Of a stretch of 64,000 nt of DNA, positions 1-11,722 are shown piece after piece (position 1 is the first letter of the stretch; the number at the start of each line of letters is the position of its first letter). Source of the DNA: Dillenia suffruticosa (taxonomy: Eukaryota; Streptophyta; Magnoliopsida; Dilleniales; Dilleniaceae). The position numbers were made by a program, and so were the translations under genes. The stretch is taken from positions 6,982,001-7,046,000 of the forward strand of contig JAVTVX010000024.1 of NCBI GenBank assembly GCA_033439265.1. The letters run 5' to 3'. A model generated the notes under the pieces. The model saw only the letters and a list, made by a program, of their open reading frames with translations, had not been told where the DNA came from and did no database searches.

Positions 1-573
1 CGATACTAAGGAATTTATTTTTATTTTATATTGGGTACTTTTATAATTATGAAAAAATTAAAAGTAGAATATTGAATTTAAATAATTTTATTTAAAGTTT
101 TTTAACTTAATATTAATCCCAGTTGATAAGTTAATAATTTTATTTAAACCGGTCTTCAAAATAAAATCGTTTGCAACCCATGATTCCATTGTCCGAGGAA
201 AGCATAGAAGCCAAAAAGAAAGCATGAGTGAGAGAGAGGGGCATCGACAATTGATATAATTGTATGAGATATTAGATTTGTTAATTAAATTTTAAATTTT
301 AAATTTATAAATAAAAAGATTATATTGGAGAGTTACTTTTTAAATAAAATTATTATAAATATTTTAATTGAATTAATAATAATATAGTTATAGATATCGT
401 TGATGGGAATAAAGAGAGGCAGAGAGTTGCAAACACCGAACGGATGTGTAAACAGAGCAGGCGAATCGCCGCATGTGGTAAATGTCCCCGGTGTGCGCGA
501 AGGACTCCCGGTTTTCGGGAGATGTTTATAATAATCCCCAACACAACATATGACCACACAATGGGACGCTTTG

Positions 574-607
<34 letters not shown>

Positions 608-1717
608 ATGTCAACGAAACCACCTTTATTTTTAAAAATTTCACTTCCGGTTTATTTTAGAACGGTGGGCGCCTGATGTCTTTCCTGCGCCAGCGGTATT
701 ACCATCTTTATCCTATTAATGTGGACTTTCCCCTACCTTACCCGCTATTTCCCTGATATCCGTCTCTCTCCAATTTGATTTGGTGATATGAGATTTTCTT
801 CCTTTTTTTTTAATTAAAAAAATGTGTAGCTTGAAAATTATTTCCACCTATAACTCACTCTGTTCATTGAATCTGTATGCATCGTATAAAATAAGACCCT
901 TTAAAACGTGTTTATGTAATATTAAAAAAAATAACACAAATACGAAAAAATTTCTAACATTATTAATAAATACGATATTAACAATTGTTAATTATAAAAT
1001 TTAATAGTTATAGGTCATTTTTTGTCAAATATTTAAATTTAAAATTAAAAAAAGAATGATTTCAATTGAGTTATATTTTATATTTTATGACATCATTCTA
1101 TTAATTTTATAAATATATATATTTATGACTCTTAATTTTTAAAATTCGTAGGAACTCCATAACCGAGGCGTCGCCCCTTCCGAGCTTCTTTGGGCGTCCC
1201 TTGAGGGTGTGATAATAAAATAATTAAACCATTGGGTATGATTATAAAAGGGGAATTTTATGGACGGTGGGAAGGTAGTGGGGTCTCAAGAAAATTTGTA
1301 CTTTAAGTCCCTTCAAGTTGGAAATAAAGTTGGAGGAAATGATAGCCATATGGTGATTCTTGTGCATTTCCCACTGCTTTTTGAGCCCTGAGCGGCCCTA
1401 CGTTGCCATATTATTATTAATTCATATATTTATTTTAATACTATCAGTCACGGTTAATAATACAGCTGTGTACTTATTAAATATTGAATTTAAATAAAGA
1501 ATTACTTTATATGCCAAAAATATAATAATGCAAGTTGAAAATCCCTCCAATTCGATCGCAATCCGAGGTGCTGCAACCAGAAAGGCTGAATTTTATAGCA
1601 ATATTTTTTGCTTAGAGCAATGCCCAAGTTGTCAACTTGCTTTGGAAAAACGATCAAACAACCTTAGGGTGTATGGCATCTAAGCCTAATTATGCTTGAC
1701 ACAGGATTTGCCAACTC
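1..1717. other. AT-rich intergenic DNA without a recognisable gene
   Basis: I see no coding region with recognisable similarity. A run of about 29 T lies near 575-603. The less AT-rich pieces at about 400-570 and 1150-1400 have no extended ORF. Short ORFs here are low-complexity (poly-K or AT-rich). Confidence 0.6.
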
Positions 1718-1727
1718 TACAAGGTTT

Positions 1728-1913
1728 TCTTTTTTTTTTTTATTTTCGTCATTAAAATTTAAAATCATACTCTGACTAATATAGTTTTAGTATATGTGGA
1801 AACAATATTTAGTGACAACTTTCCTAATATGGTCATCTTCATTCTTAAATTTCAAATTCGAAATTTAATTAAAATATTTAATATTTTATCCCATAAAATT
1901 GATTATTAATTGG
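1728..1913 (-). mobile_element. tRNA-type SINE with target-site duplication
   Basis: On the minus strand this is a head with a B-box-like TTTCGAATTTGAAA, a body, and an A-rich tail, seen as a T-rich run at 1728-1745 on the plus strand. Perfect 10-bp repeats (tacaaggttt, 1718-1727 and 1914-1923) flank it, as expected for LINE-driven retroposition. Related copies lie at about 27495, 28945, 31247 (opposite strand) and 35773. The A-box is poorly preserved in this copy. The shared body and the duplication make the call good; the exact family name is unknown to me. Confidence 0.7.
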
Positions 1914-2439
1914 TACAAGGTTTGCTACATTTCCTTCCCCTAAGTTTCACTGGGATGCGCGTGGGTGCAGGTCAGGATTAACGCAGGATGCATAACTGTT
2001 ACCACTGAACAAAAAGATTGGTTCCCCATTGCTGGTTGCGCAATCAAGAATGAGTAAAGAAATCATTACCACATAAAGGGTGAGATTATAAATTTCTACA
2101 AGGTAATTTCTGCTTTAAATTCTTCCGAATATATAAATTGTACGATTTTAGTACTAATAGAATTTGAACTCAAAATTAGTTTATTGTATTTTAACAGTTT
2201 TCATTATTCAAATATGATATTACAGATATTAGATTATTTATGGAACAATGTCATATTAATGCATCTCATTTGAATTATCATATAAAACCATGAGACAGAT
2301 ATATGATTGGCTATAATTTTATAGAACCAATAATATATAAACCATGATAAGCACATATACCATGTTTTATATTATTTGCTGCCATGACATCTCATCATAT
2401 CAAACCATGCATAACTATTGCTTTTATTCTTATATGAAA

Positions 2440-2815
2440 TCGAAATTTATTAACAAAGAGACGCTAAAATGAAGATGACAAGTAAAAACTAAAGAACTAC
2501 AGAAGGAAAAACAAGGAAAGAGAGAAACAAGATCAGAGATGAAAAAACATGCATAAAAGAGGAAGCAAAAGAAATACAGGCTAATAATGTCTGTTTGTCA
2601 GGCAGTCCCCTAAAGAAATTTTTCATAAAATCTTTGATCCAAGTGGCAGCCATGAGCAACGATAGAGAAAAGAAATCATCCCAATTGAAGACTTCAGCGT
2701 TAAGGACGAGTCAAATTGTCCAAATAGTAATAAAGAGAGAGACCTTCTAAGCCTTTCTTTGGAACCATTGGCTAAGACTTGTCTATTCAATAATCAAAGC
2801 ATCCAAATTTGAAGG
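2440..2815 (-). mobile_element. 3' part of a minus-strand L1-type LINE, split by element A
   Basis: Read on the minus strand, this stretch translates in pieces to the C-terminal end of a plant LINE ORF2. An example is the short string NWDDFFSLSLLMAATWI, which follows where the zf-RVT domain would lie. The domain itself is found on the other side of element A at about 9700-9850. The copy is decayed, with several stops. Its 3' end lies near 2440, with no clean poly(A). The two halves and the insertion between them are an inference from matching strand and coding order. Confidence 0.6.
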
Positions 2816-3545
2816 TGATGGAGCATGTTTCAAAGGCCCCATTATCGTTGAATCTGAGATCTTTCGAACCCGTGGTCCAACAGACGAAATACATCAAAAC
2901 GTATTGTCAATATGAAATGTATCTCTCAAACGAATAGACACGGCCACTCTCTCGATACCTTTTGACCAGGTCCTTCTCGATAGTCAACTGATCAGCTCCA
3001 ACACCTCCTCTGTGCTCATATTGTTGTTCAATCCTCTAAGGTAATATTTACTTTCCCCCAATTCGCAAAAACAATCTCCTACAATCAGGAAAAGGATCTT
3101 TAATTGCTATCAATAAAGAATTGAATCTTTTGATAATTTGAACTTTCCTAACTAATGAAATTCTAAATCTCTTGGAAATCTTTCATTACAAGTCCCATAA
3201 TCTTGAGACGTTTTCATAAGAAAACTAGGGTTTCAACACCCTAGATGCACATGAGACTTACACACTTAGGATATTTATACATATCGTCAGACCATCGGTC
3301 AAGTATGCTCTTTCAATCCAACACTTAGCATACAAAAGGCTACACAGAGCTTTTTCTCTCTCTGGCTCTTTCTTTTGTCAGTTTCTATTCTCAAAACTAC
3401 TCCCTGACTTGAGTGTCAGAGTCTCCCTCGTTAGAGTACCATCCGATGGTATTTTGCAGGTCCCATCAATCAGAAGGCCTATCAACCATTCATACCACTC
3501 AAGTCAACAAAACTACTATTTGTGAAGCAAAACTTACCTCTAATA
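2816..3545 (+). repeat. 5' LTR of element A
   Basis: It starts TGATGGAGCATG and ends ACCTCTAATA. The same order of sequence recurs at 8966-9676. Relatives in the opposite orientation form the ends of element B and the solo LTR at 43665. Confidence 0.75.
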
Positions 3546-3547
3546 GA

Positions 3548-3567
3548 TTGACGCCGTCTGTGGAAAC
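3548..3567 (+). other. Primer-binding-site region of element A
   Basis: The motif ttgacgccgtctgtggaaac lies two bases after the LTR. Element B has a close version (TGGCGCCGTCTGTAAG) on its own strand. This GGCGCCGTC-type motif is common just inside plant Ty3/gypsy LTRs. I do not assign the primer tRNA with certainty. Confidence 0.55.
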
Positions 3568-3610
3568 AGACTAGAAAAAAACCAATCCACACTCTGTACT
3601 ATCAAAGATC

Positions 3611-5840
3611 ATGCCTCCCAAGAGAAAGAAAAGAATCACTTCCAAAGCCGTATCTATGATGGAGGTCACACTACCACCCCAACAGACACTATTCAGCCCA
3701 CAGCACTGAATAATCCAACAGAAGCCCCTACTATTGGCAACCAACCTCCTATGATATTGCCTCATCATGTGGAGGCCTAACTGCCGGTCATATGATAGAA
3801 TCAATCGATTCTACCCCCTGTACCCATCTCTCCAGAAAGGGTCATTCGCCCCTGGATAGAAAGGCTCGAATCTAAGTTACAAGGCATGAGCAAATAATTG
3901 GAAGAATTTAGTAGCGTTCTCAAACCAAAAGCACAATTCTCCGTCCACAAGTCGTGCCACATACGCTCACGAAGGCTCGAACCTAAGGCACACCGAGAGC
4001 CTTCAATGACTACCCAACATGATCCTGATGATACGAGGAAACATATCAAAGAACTCGTAGCGAATGAGCTGAGATATGCTAACACGAGAAGGGATGAAGT
4101 TCCCCCGTATGCTAACGGTCTCTCACCATTCAACTCCAAGGTCTCCATAGAACTGATGCCTCGCGACGTACTTCTTCCCCCATGGAAAGATACGACGACA
4201 CTACCGATCCCCGGGACCACGCAACCCATTTCATGACCATGATGATCTTGAGAGACATGTCAGATGCAATTACATATAAGCACTTTCCTACAACCTTAAA
4301 GGATAATGCACTGACATGGCTCAACTTACTCCCGTCATTTAGCATCATGAGTTTCTCCCAACTTTGACAATAGTTTGAGACTCATATTCTGATTAGTAAA
4401 GGGGCCTAAAGGAAGTTCGCGTCCCTCCTCTCCTCGCAATAGAGGGACAATGAGCCATTGAGAGATTTTCTTGACAAATTCAAAACTAAAATGATGAAGA
4501 TATTAGGTTTAGACCATTCTATCGTATTGATAGCATTACTTACAGGGTTGTGACGGTCAAGAATGAAAACATCCATAACTAAGAACCCTCATCTACCATC
4601 CAAGAATTTATGCTTATGTGAAAAAGTATATTGCCAGAGAAGATGCTGAAGCTATCAAAAAACAATGAAACCGACCAAGTTGAAATAAGCATAGTTGATC
4701 ACCTCGACAACCCTCACTTAAGAGGGGTCGACAAGGATACCTATAGCAATGAAGGTTTACTATATACACTTCTCTAAACGAAGTAACAAGTCAAGTTCTG
4801 TTTCAAATTTGGAACAAATCTTATGTTAGTTAGCCTCCTCACTTTATGGAAAACGATCCAAAGAATGACAACACACAATACTGCCACTTCTTTTGGGATT
4901 AAAACCAGCTGATGGATTAATGTAGAAAGCTAATATATGAACTTCAGTTTCTCGTTTGAAACAGTCGACACCAAAGGTTTATAACTGCGGAGAGAGAAGG
5001 TCCCCCTCCTCAAGGCCAGCATGTTGCAAGGCATGAGAATAAGCAAGATGAGAAGTCAGTCTCAGGGGCCATCAACAACTAACTAAATTGGGTAATTCTC
5101 CAAGTGCAAAACAAGTACGACACCTCAATACCTTACCTTTTGACTCACATCCTCATGGTATAGTATCAACACAGTCAAGAGTACATATTGTGGAACGAGA
5201 TTAGGTAGACGATGTCCCTAATCTTTCGAAAGACTGAGCATCTGATTCTACTTCCAAAGAAGTAATTGCTACCTGTGTTGAGACGTGGCCCAAAAGGAAA
5301 AGACCAATGATCGGGTTCAATGAGGATGATCTGATGGGAGTCAATCCAAACAGACATGATTCTCTCGTTATCACTGCCAAGAATGGATAATACGAGGTGA
5401 AAAGAATTTTCATGGATCAGGGGGCTAGTTGTAACCTCCTCCATTGGAATGCTTTTCAGCTGATGGGCTTTAATTAAAAACATGTTCAACCTCACGCTGG
5501 GCCAATCAAGGGACTCTCAGGTGAATAGATATAATCTGAAGGTACTATTTCACTCTCGGTCACCCTTGGGACTCCGTCCGATTATGCAATGGCTATCATG
5601 ATGTTCAGCATGATCAAGCTGCATTTGCTCTATAATGTCATTCTAGGCCAACCTGGCATAAACGCCTTGGAGGCACTCCTAAGCATGAAGCACATGAAGA
5701 TCAAGTTTAGAACATTCACAGGCATCGGGACGCTATCTTGTGATCCAAAAATCCATAGCATTCTCAATAATTTTAAATTTTCCTACACTAATGCTATATC
5801 TGCAACCCTAGGTTGCTCATTGGATATTCTTGCATGAACT
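3611..5840 (+). pseudogene. Gag and protease region of element A
   Basis: It opens with a basic N-terminus (MPPKRKKR at 3611). The retrotransposon gag core is recognisable around 4182-4350, with the pattern DP..H...M, FPTTLK..A..W and F..L. A protease-like stretch around 5380-5740 shows a D.GAS-type active-site region followed by the typical YN.ILG.P..NAL..L.S..H.K.KF block. Element B carries the same blocks on the minus strand. No reverse transcriptase follows. The region is broken at many points. Confidence 0.65.
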
Positions 5841-5929
5841 TTTTACATTACAGCTATTCTTTTAATAACACTTTGTTTTACTTTGTTTCCGCAATAAGTT
5901 GGTCATATTGAATAGATGCAATCAAGCTC

Positions 5930-6290
5930 TACTCTTTTGGCTGAAGAACATGCCATCAATAAGGGATATATCTTTCCGATGAGTACACACAACCCTCTCT
6001 CTACCGAACAAATTTGTCGTTAGTAAGGGATGTATCTCCCTGACAAGTAGGAATGGCCCACTCCTTCAACCAAACTAACGTATCATCAATAAGGGATGTA
6101 TCTCCCTAATGGGTAGACACGGCTCATACTTTCTCGACTGAATAAACATGTCGTCAATAAGCAATGAATCTCCCAGATGGGTAAACATAGCCTACTCCCT
6201 CAACCAAATGAACGTGTCTTCAATAAGGGATGTTTCTCTCCAAAGGATAGGCACGACCTACTCTTTTGGTCGTATGCAATAAAACATACC
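5930..6290 (+). repeat. Degenerate tandem repeats (~70-80 bp unit) between protease and antisense region of A
   Basis: About five units share the core tcaataagggatgtatctcc, followed by a gggtag-acac-like part and a ctcactccctc-like part. The core also occurs once inside each A LTR (near 2905 and 9055). Element B has an equivalent block at 23820-24090. Tandem repeats between the coding part and the 3' LTR are a known trait of Tat-lineage elements. Confidence 0.6.
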
Positions 6291-6811
6291 ACCGATACGA
6301 TGATCTAAACACTTGCTCATGATTAATGGCTTACCGATAAAACTATCACAAATTTTCATTGATTTATCTGAGCGCAGGGATATACAAACAAAGAGAAAAC
6401 AAAGAAGGTCATGTATTTGACAAGAAAAAAACTAAAACATAAGAAAAAAGAAAACAAAGATCGCGATCAAGGAGAAGTAGAAGATGGAAGAGCTTGGGAC
6501 TCCATGTTAGCTTGGGGCAAACCGACAGTAACATTTTTGTCTGCTACTTCTAGAGGAGCATCATCCACATGAAAGAGTGCAAGGTCTGAATTTAGTATTT
6601 TTCAGAACTAGCATTCTTACCATTCGAAGGCATAGCATTCGTCAACACTATTTGGCATATGATCTCCATAGCACATGAAGCTTTTCGGACAACCGACATC
6701 AAACATGGTTATGCTGGTCAATAGTCTTCGCAATAGTTCCTCCCAACTTGACTATTTCTACTCAGCAGCCTGAAGCGACTACTCGTGCACTTCAACCAAT
6801 CTCTCTGTAGC

Positions 6812-8730
6812 CTATAGCCGTACCTCGTGTACTATAGCCTCGGCCTCCGGTTCTTCATATCTCTTGGAGATAACTTCACATGGTTGGAGTGTCATGTTCA
6901 AATTAGTCTTCAAACACTCAATTTCCTCATTCGTGATATTCAACGTGGCCACAAATGCTCTCTCTTCCTCAACCTTCTTCTCCCTAGGTGAAAGAACATC
7001 TTGCAATCGAGAGATCTTGGTGCCCATCTGGTCTGCTCAGTATTTCAGATAATCGATCGTTTGCTCTCTCCTTAACCTTTGAAATTATGTTAGGATGTGG
7101 TCTGCACGTAACAAAAATGAGTATTGTACAAGAACAAAAAATATAGACAAATTACTCTCTGATGCAATCATACCATGAGTCCCAAAGACGTGATGATCTC
7201 GTCGCCCTACTAAAGAGACAGCTTGTTTCACTCCACCTCGGAACGTTAGAAGTCCACCTGATCAGCTATCCATCTAGCCTTACTAATATCGACATAACTG
7301 TAATGATGACCACTTGCATTTATCGCTATAGTGCCCCTCTCCCTTTGTCCCTTGTGACTATTATAGGACGGAACAAAAATGGCGGGGGAAAAGCAGCCCC
7401 CCGGGCATTCTTTGCTTGCCCTTCTTTGGCATCAAAGGAATAGCAAAAGATGGGCTCATATTGAGCTTCCTCATCGACCCTAGATGAATACCTTCATGGT
7501 CCCCAAAGGCTTGTCCCTTCATCTCCTCCCTTTCTTCTTCGGGATCCTCAGGAACATAGCTCTCAATCTTCTCCTCTCCTTCTCTATCCCTAGCCTCCGC
7601 TTCTCTCTCCTTGACCCTCATACTATCTGCCTTAACACTTTCCAACCCCTCTACCCAAGCCTCCACATCTTCCCGACCCTCGGACTCGTGATCCTTGGCC
7701 TCGACAGCTCTTAATGCACCCAAAAAGCCCTGTCCCCTATTTTCTCTCACGTCCTCACCCAATGAGTTTGATAGTTGAACTCTTTTTTTTCTTTCGCACT
7801 GCAGACGAGATAGAAATTGTATCGACACCCGTATCAAACGTACTCTCCGTTTCTGTCGCCTCTCTTTTCAACCCAGGCCTCATCTATTTATCAGTAGTTA
7901 TCTCCTTGAGATCTTTTTCTTCGGGAGAAGCGAGGACATTCATGAACTTCTTATTCTTCTTCTCTATTAAAAGGGGTATCTCAATCTTTCTTTTCTCCCC
8001 CAACAATAAACTAGCTAGCGCAAGCATCTCATTGTCTAAAAGGGTCTCAATTTAAATGCATCTCTTCTTGGCATTACAAAACCACTAACAAAATGGATGA
8101 ATCATGAATGACGAAAAGGCTAAGAGTTCTTAATCCAAAAAGTAGTTCCTTATTAGCTTCCAATAGAATGGTTATTAAATCCCAATTTAAGAATTCCATG
8201 AAGAAATACTTGTACATCCAACTCTTGTCAATAATCTTCTTGTATAAGAATTTCCAATTAGATTTCGGCCTGGTCTATAAATAAAATCACCCTTATGTAG
8301 AATCTCCGTGAGCGCATCTCTTAAATGAAAACACAAATGCCAAAATCTCAAAGTCGAAGTAAAGATGACAGAAACTCATCAATGACATCACAGCCACCAC
8401 CAAACGTCAGGTGCTGGGAATCAATATCGTCGGAAAAATATTCCAATAAAACAGGACTCAGATGATAGGCCTTTTATATGGCATCTTCAAACCGTATTTG
8501 ACATACTGCTTATATATCAGAACGCAACTTTCTAACGCCCTATTAGCCCTATCCTCATCGGAGGCTGACAATAGAATGTAATCATCCCCCAACAACAAGT
8601 TATTTTGAACATCGTGCAGTTCATCCTTTGTCATAGTGCTCCTAATATCATTAATGCTTCGGTAAACAAGCGACAATAAACCCTTAGCCATTTCAAATCT
8701 ATATTGAGTGCTTCTCCCAAAATTCACAAA
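6812..8730 (-). pseudogene. Antisense coding region of element A (aORF)
   Basis: On the strand opposite to gag are several open blocks: about 8727-8458, 7837-7361 and 7027-6812. The first contains LLLGDDY followed by DEDRA and YKQYVKYG.KMPY. The second is rich in E, K and R. The third (KISRLQDVLSPREKK) looks like coiled coil. The same blocks, in the same order and relative orientation, occur in element B at 15249-15960 and 22276-23420. Extra antisense ORFs near the 3' end are known for Tat-lineage plant Ty3/gypsy elements. The function is unknown, and this copy is decayed. Confidence 0.55.
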
Positions 8731-8950
8731 AACTAACTCTCAGGTTGTCTCTCTATGCAAAAGATGAAACTGTAAAAAAGAAAACACGATATTACACGAA
8801 CTAATCAAACACCGCACCTTATAACGCATATAGGGGACGATTCATGAAAATCGAAATAGTATGTGCCATATTTAATATTTCGTACTAACATCTTTTCGAA
8901 TTCTTATCTATTTAATGCTACTCCTAAAACTCTTCTTATGAAATGACACT

Positions 8951-8965
8951 AGGAGTTGGGGCAAG
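8951..8965 (+). other. Polypurine tract of element A
   Basis: The purine-rich aggagttggggcaag directly precedes the 3' LTR. Element B has the equivalent gagtggggggcaag on its strand. Confidence 0.5.
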
Positions 8966-9676
8966 TGATAGAGTATGTTTCAAAGGCCCATTATCGTAGG
9001 ATTTGAGATCCTTCGATCATGTGGTCCAACAAACGAAATATACAGAAACATGTCGTCAATATGGGATGTATCTTCTCTATGGGTAGATAAGTCCCACTCT
9101 CTCAGTACCTATCGACTAGCTCCTTCTCGTCTAATCGTCTCCAATACCTCCTCAGTGCTCGGTATTGCTATTCAATCAACTAAGATAATATTTACATTCT
9201 CCCAAATCACATAAACAATCTTCTGCAATTAGGAAGGAAATCTTTAATTGTTGTCGATAAGTAAATGAATCTTTTGATAATTTGAACTTTTTTAACTAAT
9301 AAAATTTTTTAGAATCTTTCACTACAAACCTCATAATTTTGGGACATTTTCATAAGAAAATTAGGATTTCAACACCCAGATGCACACGAGACTCACACAT
9401 GTGGGCTATTTATACACATCGTGAGGCCATCGGTCACGCTCTCTCAATCCAACACTTAACACACCAACGGCTACACATAGCTTTTTCTCTCTCCAACTCT
9501 TTCTTTCACTCGTTTCTATTCTCAAAACCGCTCTCTAATTTAATTGTCGGAGTCTCTCCCATTAGAGTGCCGTCCGACGGTATTTTACAGGTGCCTTCAA
9601 TCAGAAGCCCCTTCAACCATTTATTCCGCTCAAGTCAACAAAACTATTATCTGTAGAGTAAAATCTATCTCCAACA
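8966..9676 (+). repeat. 3' LTR of element A
   Basis: It is a diverged direct repeat of 2816-3545, starting TGATAGAGTATG and ending ATCTCCAACA. The TATA-like ctatttataca and the downstream tctctc stretch sit at the same places in both LTRs and plausibly mark the U3/R promoter. Confidence 0.75.
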
Positions 9677-10530
9677 AAAGAATTACACCGGTACTTTTCC
9701 CACCACTTTAAAACCTTGCACCATTGGGCAATGAAGTAAGACATGTATAGTTGTCTCCAAAGACTTGACGTAGAAAGGGCAAAGAGAATTCTCCGAAGAC
9801 ACTAGACCTCTTTCGTATAAGAAATGCCTCTGTATTTAAATGGTCATGAGCCAGACATATTTTCTAAGGAGTCAGATATTGCCAAACTTGAGCTAAAAAA
9901 GGCCTTTCTCCTCAAAAAAGAACACGGTCCAGTAACACGGAGCAATCTTTCACCATGTTTGTAAGCCTAACAGTATTCATACCCGTTAACAACTGATCCT
10001 CCTGCTCACTTTCAAAGAATCGATCCATTGTCCCGTTGAAGCAATAAGACCAGCCTTGTTAGTTGACAAATTATAGAGTCTGGATACAAGTCTTTTACCG
10101 TCACATTCCCTATCCAATTATCATGCCAAGAGTCTGATGTCTGCACCATCTCCTACCTCAAAATAAGAACTCCTACTCAAAAGACTAAAACGGTGGACGT
10201 TTCAATTGACAATCCTGTGAAAGTCCTGCCACATAATCAAAAGAGACCCATTAAAAATTGGTAAATCATGACAAAGAATGGATTGTATTTGTGCATGATG
10301 AAAGCCTGCCAACCCACTTTTGATTTCCATAACTTAGCCTCCACAAGCATTTAAAGAGCATTGCTTTATTTTCAAAATCTATCCTTCTCGTGGACCACCC
10401 AATGCCAAGCTACCTAATAAATTTTTTTCATTATCAGAAACTCCACACCATCAAAAATGGCCAGCGTCGACTTAATTTCTCTTACCAACCGGGGGCCATT
10501 TGAGTAAAAAGGGGAGAGACCATAAGGGAT
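9677..10530 (-). mobile_element. Upstream half of the LINE interrupted by element A
   Basis: On the minus strand, 9700-9850 translates to a zf-RVT zinc-finger-like stretch (short parts ERGLVSSENSLCPFY and LETTIHVLLHCPM). Further upstream come LINE hallmarks such as LWHDNW-like text and ALLFKWLWRLSYG-like text around 10100-10400. Reverse transcriptase proper is absent, so the copy is 5'-truncated near 10530. Many stops and frame shifts mark it as dead. It continues at 2440-2815 on the other side of element A. Confidence 0.65.
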
Positions 10531-10770
10531 ACCTTCAATTTTAATACATATAGGTCAATAACTATTGATTTTGTTACATAATTATAATTTTAATACAAGA
10601 AACCTTATTTAGTACGTTGAAAATTCCTACAATTAAGACAATGTTCAGTTTCAATTAATCAATCTTCCACTTGGGTAGAGCCTCTCTATCATCCAACCAA
10701 TCCATGGGAGAGATTGCAAGCAAAGAATCTTATCTTCTTATCTTATCTTATTATAACAGAAAAGAACAAA

Positions 10771-11688
10771 GTTGGAGGGGATGTGTGAGGCTTTGCCACC
10801 TCGGCAATGAACAGTTTATTACTGTTTATCTCTTTTTCCTTCCCTTTTTTGGTTTCTTTTTCTTTTTCATTTTTTTTAACTCTTTTTTTTTCACTCTTTC
10901 CCCTTCACTTTTTTATTTTATACTTATTTTAGGTTTTTTCTTCTTCCTTTTTTTTTACTTCATTTTTTTCCATATTTCACCGTTCTTTTTTTCCACTCCT
11001 TTTTTGGGTTCTACGATTACCGATTTATTACTATTCTTTTTTTTACTTTTTTTTTTACTCATTTACCCATTTTTTACTTCTTTTTTTTCACTCTTCACCC
11101 TTCCCTTTTTTTAAAAAACTTTTTTTTGGCTTTCTTCTCCTTTTTCTTTTTTACCCTTTCACCCTTCTTTTTTTTTTTTACTTTTTTTTCACCCTTCACT
11201 CTTCTTTTTTTTGCTACCGTTCCTATTTTTACTTCTTTTTTTTTACACGTCACCCTTCTTTTTTGTCACTCCTTTTTTTTGGGTTTCATGTTACCGATTT
11301 ACTACAGTTTCTTTTTTTATTTCTTTTTTTGAATTTCTTTTTTTTCTTTTTTACTTTTTTTTTCCACCCTTCACTCGTGGGAAGAGGGGAGTGGGAGTGG
11401 GAGGGAATGTCATCTCGGATGAAAACGATTAACTACTATTTTCTCTTTTTTAATTCCTTTTTTTTGGGTTTTTTTTTTCCTCTTTGTTTTGTTTTTTTTA
11501 ACATCTTTTTTTCACCCTTCACGCTTCCTTTTTTCATTCCTCTTTTTTTTGAATTCCACTATTATTGATTTGTTACTATTCCTTTTTTTTACTTCTTTTT
11601 TTGACCTTTTTGTCTTTACTTTTTTTTTCACCATTCACTATATATATATATATCTTATCTTAATTTTAATTTTTTTTTAATCTTCTTA

Positions 11689-11722
<34 letters not shown>

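Larger units (their letters stand above)
2816..9676 (+). mobile_element. Element A: non-autonomous Tat-like Ty3/gypsy LTR derivative
   Basis: Two direct LTRs of about 0.7 kb bracket gag-like and protease-like regions, a tandem-repeat block and an antisense coding region. No reverse transcriptase, RNase H or integrase is recognisable. The gag block (around 4182-4350) and the pre-protease block (around 5589-5740) have the look of Tat-lineage elements. LTR termini are TG...TA/CA. The LTRs differ at very roughly 15 percent of positions by eye, which suggests several million years of age. It sits inside a minus-strand LINE. The flanking five bases (gaagg and aaaga) are not a clean target duplication. 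It is a fossil with many breaks. Confidence 0.75.

Noticed and set aside
500-525. Perfect small hairpin ctcccggttttcgggag
   Set aside because: It resembles a bacterial terminator, but the window is plant nuclear DNA, and one 6-bp stem is expected by chance.
333-635. Frames across the T run at 575-603
   Set aside because: Poly-K or poly-F text from a homopolymer, with nothing protein-like on either side.
5930-6290. Possible CRISPR-like array of repeated cores
   Set aside because: Repeats are degenerate, the intervening parts are also repeated, and the block sits inside an LTR element. It is an ordinary tandem repeat.
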